In this document: positions 1 through 11,719 of the stretch, one piece after another
How positions within the stretch are numbered: the first letter of the stretch is position 1
How the letters are laid out: each line of letters opens with the position of its first letter
Assembly (NCBI GenBank): GCA_002633005.1
Contig: NMRA01000536.1
Location: 134,440-198,439 of the forward strand
Direction of reading: 5' to 3'
From: Phoronis australis
Lineage: Eukaryota; Phoronida; Phoronidae
DNA length: 64,000 nt
Position numbers and translations under genes: made by a program
Notes under the pieces: model-generated
What the model was told of the DNA's origin: nothing
Database searches by the model: none
Seen by the model: only the letters and a program-made list of their open reading frames with translations

Positions 1-952
1 TGCAACCGAGAAAAACTTGTAAAGAACCAGCCAACAACAAATAACATGTGAAACAGTGCCACGAAAGAGAGGCGCAATATGCCCATAGGCGGATTTAGGG
101 GGGGGTAGGGGGCCCGGGCCGTTGATTCTACTATTACTTCAAATTATTTAAGATAGCCACATTTATCAAGTTTGTTCTCTGCTTAATTCATAAATCAGTG
201 TTCCTGAATACCACCAGGTGTTTATTTTTATTCTCATTTTCATCAATGTTTTATCACCCTTGAAAACAATTTTATGACATTGTTTTACATCATTTGTTAA
301 AAGTGTTAAATAGTTAACATCGTGGTTTGAGTACCCAACATAGGCTTAGCTGTGGTGTCTGGCACCAAAATAAAATCAGTGTATATTGATTGTGAATCGA
401 CTTCAAAAAATGAATATTTCTTCAGTAGTGAAGTTGGAATGATTCTGAATTGATAGCTTTGCCACAAAAAGTGGTTTGATACTTAAAATTCAAAGTGTAC
501 ACTCATCCCTCACACACAACTTATGTTGAGTTGTCTGACCACTAGTTTTAGAAGATAGTGAAAATGTGTGTGTTCCACTTTACAAGCATTCTCTTAAACC
601 TTCATGTGAAAGAACAATTGTAACCATTTGCAATTCACAGAAGTTAAAAGAATTTTAAAATGTTAAATTTCCGTAAAAGGGAAAGCAAGGAGAAAAGACA
701 AATATTTACGTAAGCATTGAAAGGTGTTGATTAGACCTAACAATTGATGTTTTCTCTGGTTGCATGTCTGTCATAAATGGACTCAATTGCCGGCAATTGA
801 TAGCATGACTAGCAGTGAAGAGGACAGTTTTTCACATAGATTTGTATTGGGAGTTTTCATTTCAAAGCTCTAATAACTCGCACTGCATCCATGCATTTGT
901 TACTACTGGGATTATTCATAATCGTGCTCATACTTATGGTTGTATGTTGTAG
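1..952. other. AT-rich flanking DNA, no gene seen
   Basis: No convincing exon seen. A short piece near 86-121 (ggcggatttagg followed by a G-rich run) resembles one end of the CAGTGGCGGATC transposon family found elsewhere in the window. Earlier exons of the gene beginning at 953 may lie here or beyond the window. Confidence 0.4.
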
Positions 953-3602
953 ACGCCAGTTCCACGAAAACGAAGAATAAGACGCAGGAAGAAGATTAAA
1001 CGTGCAACACAAACTACTGCTCGTGGTTAGTTATGAATAATAAGTTAATATCATTTTGTACTACTGTTAGTACTTATCAGAGTTAATGCTCAAGATGTTT
1101 CATCTTGGGAATTGCAAAAAAAGTTTGTCTAAGGTGGGATTTAAGTCGAGCACGGGCATTTAAAAACGAGTGTTCGATAAATCGGGGATGGACTTTCACT
1201 AGAACATTCGATTCTTTCACATATGCTAATATACAAATACTGTGACTTTAGAACGTGGAAGAGCCAAAAGTATCAGTCGTCACCCAGTTCAGTAATGAAG
1301 TAGAATTTTCCCTCCCAAATATGGCGAGGTGCCGCTGTTTGTTACGCAAAGGTAAGCGAGGTGCATAAGTTTTGGTAACTAAAATTGTCACAGGACACTC
1401 ACAGAGACACTGGCACCTTTAAGAAGTCGCAATCTTAGAGATTGGGAGTGAGCTTTAATTAGCTGAGCGCTGGTTTTAAAAGTGAAAATTTAGAATTTTT
1501 TGGTTGTTTAAAAATGAAATTTTGCAAATTCTCTGGGTGTTTAAAAATGCAATATGTAAATTCCATGGATGTTTAGAGATGAAAATTTGGAAATTCCCTA
1601 GGTGTTTAAATGTTAAGGTTCAGAAATTTTGTGGGTTTCGAGCAGAACCCAGGTGTTCATCTAGAGGAGTATGCTGTTGGGTTATACATTGTTTTAAAGC
1701 TCCAGTCAGAGGCTAAACTTTTAATACTGGAACAGGGGCCCGTTCCAACAAAACTAACTTAGCTAAGACAAATCTTAAATTTTAGTAAATTTTAAGATAA
1801 AACTTAAACTTGTCTCGCGACTGTTTTAAGCAAGAGGTCCTAAGTTTGAATTAAGTTTTTGATAAAAGTTCAATCTTAATTTTAACTATTTGACCGGATG
1901 TGGAAGTTTCAAAGTTTGGAAGTTAAGACAAATCTTAGACTTCAGTCAAAAATGAACTTAAGTCAGTTTCTTGGAACGGGACCCAGGTATGTCAGTGATA
2001 GCTGCTTATATCCACTGTTTGTGAGCTGCTTGTTTTAGGGCCTAGTGCTAGTGCAGCTCCACCTAGGAACTGTACAAGATCTCCCTCTCCTCTGTTAAAG
2101 AAACAAACACCTAATAGGTGTAGGCAATACATGTTACAAAGTGTTATTTTGTGTGTGTCACATCCTTATACTGGGTTAAGGAAGGTTTGACGTTCACTGA
2201 AATTTATTTCCGTTTTCTTTTTCAGATATTAAACCATATTGTGTATTATCAACTTTTAGTTTCAGTGTCCGGTTCTCAGTTGCCTATTCCCGATGACTGC
2301 TCTGAATCTGATGGAAGCCTGGATCTTCCGCTCATAACAATTGCTAGGAGACTGAGAGATGCTAAAGGTTAGTGTTACTGACTTTAAGGGGGAAGTCGAC
2401 TTACATTTTGCGCCACGCAATTTGCCAAAATCACAACAGCTGACTGCGAAAGTTTATTCATGAACAAACAATTGGCGTCACATTAAACTTAAACCTTGAC
2501 TCTCTAAAGTTCCACAAAAATGTGAGAAAAGTTCATTTAAACTGCCAAATAATTCTGGTAAGAAGTTTGTTCAAGTTGGCAGAATCTGGCCAAGTTGAAT
2601 TCGTCCAATGGGGCTATTCGGAGAATTCTTCTCATGGTGTCGCCGCTGTACTAGTGGTGATTGAATTGCGCATGCGTCGCTATCTGCATGTAAACAACTG
2701 GTAAAAGATGGAATTATTCTCAAAATATGTTGTCGCGCTAAGCCTTATTACAGCTATTTTCCGTGGTGCAAGTCTTCGACAGTTGGCCACAAATTCCCAA
2801 AAGACCTATGGTTACTATATTCGTGGACAATTGCTGTCAAAAGGGTCAACCAACTGACAAAAAGTGTGTGTGGATGCTGAAGCCCCTTGTGTACTTTATG
2901 CATTTCCGTTTACTTGGTAAGTTTTTAGCAATCAGTTTCTATTGACATCGTTCGGTAATGTTATCCCCACCAGTTAACCCACTTTATAATGGGTTTATTG
3001 AGTGGAACTACGTGTTTCTTTTCAGAAACTCACCTAGGACTCGGATGCCGGGTAGGCTAGCAGCACATATTCATATTGTCCTGGGTAGGAGTGCGCCCAA
3101 TATAAGAGGTGTATCGTACTTGATGCTCAGAAGTCAAGGGTGACTTTTTCACAGCAGTTTCTCTTCAAAACTATGCTGTGTCTCATAAATTTCTCTAGAT
3201 GAGCGAGTTTCCTTATTTTATAGCGGAAACCACCCCCAGGACTACCAGATTAGTTACCGAATCAATATGAATAAGCCTTAATTCAGCAAATGTTACATTG
3301 CATTGCAATAAAATTTTACACATATGAATTTTGCTTGTTGAGATCAGAAGCACATTTTAAATGTCATGAAAAATACACATTGTTGAATCACTTTTAGCCT
3401 GTTTCACATATTTTAGTTCAGATATTAAATAAGACTTGGGTTCAAAGATTATTATTTTCTACATATAAACATGAAGATGAGACATCAAGTATGTTCTGCC
3501 TTACAAAAGTAGTTTGTCTTGTGTTTTCTTTTATAATTTGCTAAATATTTCTCCCACTATTCTGTTACAGGTGAGAGAAAACAACTGAAACCAACCGCCT
3601 GA
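953..3602 (+). CDS. 3' part of an unrecognised basic/acidic, probably nuclear protein (4 exons)
   Basis: Model from splice sites and phase: exons 953-1025, 2039-2140, 2266-2367 and 3571-3602. Each has an AG acceptor and GT donor, all joins are in phase 1, and the reading stays open to TGA at 3600-3602. The first exon encodes a very basic stretch (PRKRRIRRRKKIKR) that looks like a nuclear localisation signal. The second is rich in Ser and Pro. The third is acidic (PIPDDCSESDG) and then runs into LPLITIARRLRDAK. The last gives only about ten residues ending KQLKPTA. The SESDG..LPL pattern recalls linker regions of transposase-derived and chromatin proteins, but I do not recognise a family. The 5' end is not visible. 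The weakest point is the donor of exon 2 (CAAA|GTGTTA). Confidence 0.45.
1735..1984. mobile_element. MITE with GGGCCYGTTCC termini
   Basis: About 250 bp beginning GGGGCCCGTTCCAACAAAACT and ending in the complement (..AGTCAGTTTCTTGGAACGGGACCC), with internal TTAAGTC/GACTTAA-rich arms. Related copies lie at 18024-18245, 19421-19583, 20618-20865 and 22031-22193. Such termini are typical of PIF/Harbinger-ISL2EU-like MITEs; that class is an inference. No coding capacity. It sits in an intron of the model at 953-3602. Confidence 0.7.
2599..2675 (-). repeat. Fragment of a dispersed repeat shared with 6.1-6.4 and 58.8-59.1 kb
   Basis: The reverse complement matches the ends of the copies at 6330-6385 and 59010-59072: shared words are CGAATAGCCCCATT and CACCACTAGTAC. 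It contains the palindrome TGCGCATGCG. Confidence 0.55.
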
Positions 3603-6095
3603 CCATCTATTTTACCTTAGGACAAAGTGAAAAGCAAACTTTCAGCAATAACCTGAGAGAAATGAACCTAATTCAGAAATTCAGCACTTGATATGCCCGA
3701 TTATGGACTCCATTGCAATGTTGTTTCTTTGTATGTATGTATGTATGTATGTGCTTGTTTTTAAATACGCTGATTAACTGTTTATTCTCGAATCTTGTGC
3801 ATAGCAGATACTTATCCAGCTAGCTACAATTGAAAACATAGTATTACTTTTCTTGCATGTGCAACTTTTGTTCATAGACAAGTTAACACAAACCATAAAA
3901 TTGTTCAGAGGCCTTCTTGAAAAAGCTCTAAAATAATAACACGCACAAACAAATCAAATGCAAACAATGGGAATACTTCATTTTGATCGCTAGGCATTTC
4001 TTTAGGTCAACAGGAAAATGCCAATTCGCAAGCGTATTCGGTAATCACTTCAGATTTGTCAAGAATAAGCACAACTGCACTGTATGGGGCTTTAAAACTG
4101 ATGAAATATTGTGGTTTCAATAATTAGTGACAAACTTGCCTATTGATTAATAGTTTATTTGATCATCAAAGTGTAACATTAACGAGCTTTCTACTGACAA
4201 GGCAATCGATGCAGTCACGGAATGTCATTTACCCATAATGTGTACGAAATTGAAAAGTTTTTACCATTAGTATAAAGCCTTTCTTCTGAAAGGAAAAGTT
4301 AATGTCACTCAGTGAGAAAGGACAGGTATTTATACCAGATGCTTTTGGTTTGCATTTCACCTGGATCTAGTTTCAATGGCCTATAGAAGCGCTTGTAAAA
4401 AGGTCCAGTTTCAGCATGTGGTTTTCTTTCACGTAACCTCATTCAGCCTCAGTAACATCCACAATTAGACCCTTGAAGGTAAACGCAACAGCATATCACT
4501 TGAATCGTTATGTGCCAAAATCGGACCCTGAACTAGACCAGAGTGTCAATAGGTCTTCTTTAGCTTCAGTCCCTCATGTTTCTTCCAAGAAAGGAAATAA
4601 GCTATTGTCCACTCACGACTCATTGCCTATTAAAGGGCATCTTCACCGACGAGGCTTACTTGTGTCGCGGTCAGATATATTTCCTCTTCATACACAAACA
4701 ATCCACTGACACACTGTCTTATGGTAACTTAGTACTGCGATTCACATTTCTCCAGGGCCACTGACTTCTACATTGTGCCACGTATCACTGCTGGTGTGTG
4801 GAAGTGCTGTGGGGAGAGAACGGAGTAACAAAGCTTGTCTATGTTGCGGCTTGAAGTGGCCTAAAAATATCACTGAACCTGGAACGAATATTGAAATAGG
4901 AATAATTAAGTACTACAGGTTGGGTAAAAAATGCTACCCCTGTTCTTAAAAAATATGAAATGGTGACTGCTCTACAATTTCACATAAAATTAAATAGTTA
5001 TTATTTTCAGAAACCAAGGGTGTTTATAATAAGTATTGCATGAAACTGCGTCTTTATTTTTCATTCGTATCCATAAGAATTCTTTAAACACATCACTTGT
5101 CTGCAAAACATACAAGTTTTTTTGTGACAACTTCAAACCTGTGTTACCCATTTTCAAGCCTTTTTAATTTTGATACTTTCAGCAATTTTAAACTCCGATT
5201 ACAGATTCATGGGTCTGTTAAGCATACTTCTAGTCTAAGGCCGAGGGAACCATCACTTTTTATTTTTCTGCTAATAGAAGATATGAAGACTTGGGTCATT
5301 TAAAAATGATCAATAATCTTTCTGTTTAACAGTAATTACAAATCGTAAGGCACCATCAAAAATGCAATACTCACAAAAAACGGTAGTCATTTGAATTTGT
5401 AAACGACTTACAACATTTCAAGGTGCGAGTTAAGACTATTCAGTCACTGAGAATTTAGAAAATGTAATATATTTTTATGAGTTTACAATTGATAGCAAAA
5501 CAGTTTCATGAAATAAACTTGAAGAAACTTCAAGATGGTTAAGAATTACTTTACCATTCTCTTTCCCCCAGACATGTATTACCTGTTACTTCCACAAATT
5601 CAGTTTCACCAAATTTTACAACCCCAACCCCCTATGCCAATCCCTCGTTAAGGACCTGAATAAGTAAATTTAACAAAACGACTCAGTTACCTTTCTTTAA
5701 AAATAGCTGTTCCTTTTCAAAGGCTTTGTCGTTGTCTCCGCTATGGAAAGTAGGTCAATTCAGGTATGGTGCAGCCCTCAAACCTAAAAACCAAAGGTCA
5801 CGTGAAAACAGACATGATAGAATTCCAATTTCCATGTGTAATAGATTTCCGGAAGACATATGATGGGGAGTAAACAAATAGTCTAAGGCAATGTATGTTT
5901 GTCATATACCCTTTGCCATTGGGCTTGGATTGTAATCTTAACTCACTAGCCAATATGGAGTTGACAGCATAAACATTCAGCATATATTGATGTAACTGTC
6001 ACTGATAAACCTGTTAGAAATCATGATTCCAAACAATAATAATGCTTTGATGTACGAAAAAATTCCGAGTTTTACGTCAAGTATCTTCACACGCA
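3603..6095. other. Intergenic DNA
   Basis: AT-rich, with no exon I can support; open frames here are short and lack splice context. A (GTAT)n microsatellite lies at about 3729-3752. Confidence 0.4.
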
Positions 6096-6385
6096 TCACA
6101 ACAAACATTAAGATTAACCCGACTGGCGACTGCTGCGAAGTTGACATCGGCGAGTACCTCAGTTAACAGACATCAGTGGAATAAACATGGAATAATCGAT
6201 AAAATAATCACAAACCTTACCTTTGTATAAGGTCGTGCTTACTTCCTCTCATAGAAGCACCCTTTTTACGCAATTTTCAGATTCATTTGGCACGGCTGCA
6301 AGCCATTTCACCGGCTGCTTAATCTATCACCACTAGTACACGTGTGCCCTCTAGTTATCGTAATTTTTCCGAATAGCCCCATTTA
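6096..6385. repeat. Dispersed repeat, copy 1
   Basis: About 290 bp matching 58770-59072 in the same orientation. Shared segments include GGCGACTGCYGCGAAGT, ACAAACCTTACCTTTGTATAA, GGCTGCAAGCCATTTCACC and CGAATAGCCCCATT. No coding capacity; probably a non-autonomous transposon. The terminal structure is not clear to me. Confidence 0.7.
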
Positions 6386-6726
6386 GTTTGAAAACTACCA
6401 TTTGTTATTGCTGAAGTTGTGTAGTATGCAAAACTGTGTATCGTGTTACGTTTCAGTGACCCAAGTTAACACAATGATTAAACTACTTTTATCGGATTGG
6501 TCAGTGAATTTTATCATTGCATGACCAAAAATCACTTCTTAACTCAGCAGGGAACAAGGTGAGGACAATTTAATAATGGTGTGTGGTTTAAATCAAAATT
6601 TTGTTTCTTCGACAGAAAGTGCATTTATAGCCACTTTTTCTTGAAACTGTTGTTTTGGCAATATTAAGTTACAGTGATAAACTATGATGTATCTGATAAT
6701 AATAGCAAGGGTATTTCTAGTCACAG

Positions 6727-7673
6727 GTGTTATGGGCGAGGGACGCTGTCATGAGACCACATTGGAACAAGAAAATGTCGCTGGCCCAAGCAGTGAGAAC
6801 TTTAATGAAGATTGCGTTAAGGTCCCAAATGTACATTGTGTTCCAGCATCTGATGTTGATGATGACCTTGGCAGGGCACCAAACCAGCGTGGAGAGACGT
6901 GTTTTATCAAAGTGGAAATGTTTGAAGATCATGATGAGATTGATAATTCTATTGGCAATGTAAGTGACCAAAGTGTTGGGATAACGTATGTCAAGGAGGA
7001 GATAAATGAAGATAATTATGAGACTAACGGTACTGTTAGCTCATGTGTAAGAGGCCAGAGTGGAAAGAGCTTCTATATCAAAGAGGAAGTGTGTGAAGAC
7101 TACAATGAGACTAACAGTAATACTGTTGTTGGCAGTGTTGGCAGTGAGAGATTCTTTGTTAAAGAGGAAGTTTACGAAGAGTGTGAGGAGACTAATCATA
7201 CTGCTGGCAATGTAAGGGAGCACAGTGGAGGGAGATTCTATACTGCAAAGGAGGCAAATGAAAACTACGATGAGCCTAATAATACTGTGGGTAGTGCAAG
7301 GGACCAGAGTGAAGAAAGGCTCTTTATCAAAGAGGAAGTAAATTATGATACTGTTGACAGTGTAAGTGACCAGAGTGGAGAAGGGATCTATATGGAAAAG
7401 GAGCTGAATGAAAATTATGATGAGACTTGTGATACTAGCAGTGCAATGGACCAGCATGGAGCGAGGTTTTGTATCAAAGAGGAGTTAAGTGACGATTATG
7501 ATGATACTGTTGGTAATGTTAAGAACCAGAGTGGAGGAAGATTCTTTATCAAAAAGGTGGTCAATGAAGACTACGATGAGACTTGTAATGCTGTCAGCAG
7601 TGCACTTGATCAGAGTTGGAAGGATTGTTATGTCAAACTGGAGTTGAATGAAGACTTGGGCCTTTACGACTGA
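6727..7673 (+). CDS. Acidic IKEEV-repeat leader of a decayed C2H2 zinc-finger gene
   Basis: The frame is open further upstream, but 6727 follows a splice acceptor (CTAGTCACAG). The exon then starts GTGTTATGGGCGAGG, closely parallel to GTATCGTCATGGATGTGGG at the start of the intact zinc-finger gene at 11.7 kb, so I place the start codon at 6732 (313 aa). After a leader resembling that paralog (LEQE..GPSSENFNEDC versus LNQE..GLSTENF), the protein consists of about ten imperfect repeats of 22-29 residues with the core [FY][IV]KEEV-x-E-D-Y-x-E-T followed by a DQSG-like linker. Seven of ten units keep a psi-K-x-E SUMO consensus with acidic residues after it. The frame stops at 7671-7673, before any zinc finger. 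It could be a truncated but expressed acidic protein, or a pseudogene with an open 5' exon. Confidence 0.65.
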
Positions 7674-7731
7674 TTTGGTCGCCTTGTGGGCTGCGATTAT
7701 CTTGTACCAGTAGTGTGACGAGGATGAGACC

Positions 7732-8175
7732 ATGAAAAGCAAAGCTGGGATTGGCATAACTGAGCAATTTCTTTCAGTAACAAGCCCTTCCTGTACTGTG
7801 TGGAAAATACAGCATAATCAATGTGGCAAGGCTTTCAGATCTATGAACCTCAAGTTGCATTCAAGAACGCATCTTAGGGAGAGGCCATACAACTGTTGCT
7901 TGTTTGGAAAGTCATTTCGAGACATTTGCAGTCTTTTTTTCACACAACATGCACCGGTGTGATATGATAGGTCTAGTATTTGCACAAACCCGTTTATTTT
8001 ATAAAATCTGTCATATGTCCTGCATAAGGAAAGTCTTCTAATAAACGTGATCTTATTAACCACTCTATAATGCAAAGTGTTGAGAAACAATACACATGTC
8101 CTGTCTGTGGCAAATCATTCATTGAAAGACGTGTTGTAGACACTCACATTGGTTTTAGACCATGGCTAGTCATTT
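7732..8175 (+). pseudogene. Degenerate C2H2 zinc-finger remnants
   Basis: Downstream of the stop at 7671 the DNA still encodes finger debris in shifting frames. At 7795-7962 there is NQCGKAFRS..LKLHSRTHLRERPYNC..FGKSF, with the first Cys of the pair lost in one finger and Cys to Phe in the next. At about 8083-8160 there is YTCPVCGKSFIERRVVDTHIG. This is what is expected if a tandem finger array like the one at 12.2-13.6 kb has decayed by deletions and frameshifts. Confidence 0.75.
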
Positions 8176-8359
8176 GAAAGTGCCCATTTTCATTTTTATG
8201 CACCTACATGCACATGTGGGTGTGTTTTGCCTTCAACTTAGTCATAGCCTCCACTGCTTTACCTTCTGTTAAACCGCTTGTAGGATCTTCATGAAACTTG
8301 ACACTGAGGTATGCTCTTTTAAAGCTGAGAAAAAATTACGGTGACGGATTTCAAACGAA

Positions 8360-9460
8360 TCAAGCGACTGTTGTGCCCCCTTGTGGTAATTTAAGGTCTG
8401 CCCTTTTTCAGATTTTTACAAGATTTGTCAAATAGTTTTTGTTAAGTTTTCCACACGGTTCTAATTATCTGCCGGTCTGGCATCTGCCGCTATGTCTCTC
8501 AACTCCTCAGTCACACTAACATATAATGAGATTTGGCAGATGACCAGGAATTTCATATTGATTCGACTACTGCTGTGCCCCTTGTGGCAATTTTGTTTTT
8601 ATGGTTTCCTCTGTATTTGGCAAATCCGTTTCTATTAGGAGACCAAAACATCTTTTCATGTTTTAGCGAGATTGCTTTGGTGATTCTGCGCCACCTAGTG
8701 CCATGGCCATTTCGAAATTTGGCACACAGCTACTGAGATGATGCTATCATCCCATTTTCGGACGTATTCAAGGTATTTTGCACCACCTAATGGCCATTTT
8801 TAGTGTTTTCAAGTCTTGTTTTTTTTGGCGTCCACTCCTCCACCATTCAAACCATTCTAAGGATAGTTGTAAAATTGACATATGTTTTAGCGGTGTGAAC
8901 AGCATACGATTCACCTATGGCTTTGACTACTGTGATGCCTCCTAGTGCTATGTTTTGCATCCAAAGATGTATGATAAACCCATTTGTTGGATCCTTATTA
9001 AATTTAGAAATGTAATTATATGAACGGTTGACTAGCCTACAGACGGCAACGACTTTCGGACAGATCAGACGAACGCTGTGCCCCCTAGTGGCAGCTTCAT
9101 TTTTTACGTTTTGCTCTGTTTAATTCTCTGAAGTTCCTTGACAATTTTTTATGAAATTTTGATAATAGCTTTCTATTGAAGAAACAATGACATGTTCTTG
9201 TTTTTGGAAGGATTCAAGGCATTTTGCGCCATCTAGTGGCCATTTTTCTGTTTTTGAGATTGCTTTTTGGCGTCCGCCCCTCTATTAATTTTGCGCCGGA
9301 ACCACATCATTTGCGGTGCATTCAGTAGTGGGCGCATATCAACCAGCTTCACGTTGCTCTTGTTCATAAATTGGTCAAACAAATCTCTAATATGACGACG
9401 GCGACACCTTCCGGATGGGTGCAATGTATTCTGAGCCATCTAATGCCCTTTTTCGTACAG
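8360..9460 (-). repeat. Degenerate tandem repeat with an array of CTCF-like motifs
   Basis: Eight related 13-mers, all on the minus strand: 8374-8386, 8576-8588, 8689-8701, 8781-8793, 8936-8948, 9079-9091, 9227-9239 and 9434-9446. Two fit the CTCF core CCASYAGRKGGCR exactly (9079: CCACTAGGGGGCA; 9227: CCACTAGATGGCG). Others differ at one or a few positions. Flanking text also repeats about 450-500 bp apart (for example TTTGGCGTCC at about 8826 and 9267). So this is a tandem-derived tract that may also be a binding array. Binding is inferred, not shown. Confidence 0.55.
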
Positions 9461-10880
9461 TACAGAGAAAATTGGGCTCGCCTACGTTTCACCGTGACGA
9501 GAAAGGGTAGAAGCGTTTGCACTTCTAATGACTTAGTGCGCCACTGACGCCAGGTACCGGGTATTAGCTGGCTGCCCTAGTCAAAATGAATTTCTTACAT
9601 GATTATCTTCTAACATTCAAAATAGACTATTAATTAGTCAACGTTCTAAGTATATATAATAACGGAAACCAATTGACGGTTACCACTATGCACTGACCGC
9701 AGAGAATGAAGTGGCCTGTCGCCCGCTGGCGGCGGCGTGATCGCCTAGCTTGTTTTCAGTGCAAGGCAAAACGTTTAAAATTCCGAATTTGGAATTTGTA
9801 AGCAATTGCCAAAAGCATGCGCACAGGTACTTGACAGGCAAACGAGCATTGGAGACGGGCGCATCCGACGACTGACTGAGGAGTAGTGCACCGGCTTTCA
9901 CCCGACCAGTGAAAAAACACCCGCGCCGCGGGTCATAAAATGCCAAAGCTTCTCAATTATCTACGTGAATTTTATATTATAAATTATTCTTTTGTCGGAC
10001 ATTATGTTTCTACAAAATGCTAGACTCGAAGTTCTACAGTGATTGTCGGGCTCCGTTGCCAGGCAAGTTTTTAGTTCAGGTTCATGAGCTCGGTGAATTT
10101 TCACGACCTCCACTAGGGGCGCCAGCATGCTTGTGACGTCAGCGGTCCAAAAGCATCTGTCAACATTCACCAGACTGTTATTGCGCATGTAGTAGTCTGC
10201 CGAGGGATCCTGGCTGAAGAAGTTAAAAACAGTTTACGGTGGTAAAAACGTTGTTGTTAAATTATTAGTGTACCAAAGAGTGGGTTCTGTAGTGCAAGCT
10301 TCCTTAAAAATGTCGCTTAAGTCACTTTAAGCCAGGCCTTCGTTCATCTATACTACTAGGCAATGACCATCGCCTCTGTTGGCCCGAACCAGAGGCGATG
10401 TAGAGGCGCTCTGTACGCCGGAAGCTTTTCGGCGAATTATGCCTCGCACCGACTAAACCATCAAAGTCACGTTGTTATAAATACCTTTTGCGCATAGAGG
10501 AACACCTTAGGAGGTTGTCGATGTGATTAATTCCTTCCAACTCGAACAAATACTCCCGTTATGAAACTTTTTCTTCGAGCAGTCCCTATTTCAGTTCCCA
10601 AAATCGTGAACTCACCATTTTTATACTGCGCACGCTCCAATTCATGACCTCAATCTTTAAATAGGCCAAAGGTGAGCCATTGCGGTCTTGTCAGTCAAAT
10701 GTTCGTTTCCAAAATGCCACCACTTATACTTGTCTTTAATTGGCGTTACTTGAAACTGATTGTATTTCAATGAATCATTGTTTGTATTTGATAAAAATAA
10801 ATGCTGTTGATATGACATTTAATAGTCCATGTGCACATATTTGACATTTTAATGTTTAACAACACGGCAAATGCACGGCT
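9461..10880. other. Intergenic DNA with a perfect hairpin at 10368-10400
   Basis: No exon recognised. The one clear structure is an 11-bp perfect inverted repeat, CATCGCCTCTG / CAGAGGCGATG, with an 11-nt loop. A third partial copy (TAGAGGCGCT) follows immediately. Confidence 0.5.
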
Positions 10881-10913
10881 GGTTCCCGGCAGCACGTACG
10901 CGAAGGGCGGGAA

Positions 10914-10993
10914 NNNNNNNNNNNNNNNNNNNNNNNNNNNNNNNNNNNNNNNNNNNNNNNNNNNNNNNNNNNNNNNNNNNNNNNNNNNNNNNN
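10914..10993. other. Assembly gap (run of N)
   Basis: About 80 N, with GC-rich sequence on both sides (GGCGGGAA before, CCCCCCTCCCACCCACCC after). The missing piece is probably a short G/C-rich tract. Confidence 0.95.
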
Positions 10994-11719
10994 CCCCCCT
11001 CCCACCCACCCAGCTCCATGCCTGGCTTGCCCAGCTGATAGGCTCCGTACCTCAGGTATACACTGCCAAAACTAACGCTTTGTGGTCTTTCAATTTGTTA
11101 CCTATGTGAGTTGCAAGTGGTTCGAACATCGAATTTTCAATCACCTGAGGGGAATTTTTTAGCATAATGAGGGGAATTTCGCGTGATTTTTAATATTTTT
11201 CAGAGGGCCTGTGTTAGTAAGTGCAGCCTCTTAATTGTAAAATGTTATCTTTCCTATCTTGGATGTTCAGTAGCAGCTCACACTGTTTTGTGTTTTTCAA
11301 TAATGAACCATTGTCTCGGTGTAGGCTTCATTTAAGCCAAGCAGTGTGACAACTGGGCCCAGTAACGTTGCATAAAAGTTATACACCGTATAGCAACAAT
11401 TACATCGCATTATCACGCGTCACTTTGTTACTGCACCTGACGTCATGCAACAATCAAACTTATCCAGCGGATATCTTTTGAAGCGTTATGCAACTCAGCC
11501 CTGGTCCTCATCTTCACTGATCACCGACTTTTCGCCACTGTCGTAGATGTAAGCTTAAAGTTGATGGTTGTTTGTGAAATCATAAAAGAGTATATACACA
11601 AACATTATATGCTGCTGTAATAAAAAGAAGTTCAGTAAATATGAGTCAGTTAAAACTTTCACTTTCATTGCTCATCTTTACCTTTGTTGCAATAAATATT
11701 TCTGGTTTCAGGTATCGTC

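Noticed and set aside
2708-2857. 49-codon frame starting MELFSKYVVALS after a TGCGCATGCG box, as a small mitochondrial-type gene with an NRF1 site
   Set aside because: The box belongs to a dispersed repeat (2599-2675) and the peptide matches nothing I know.
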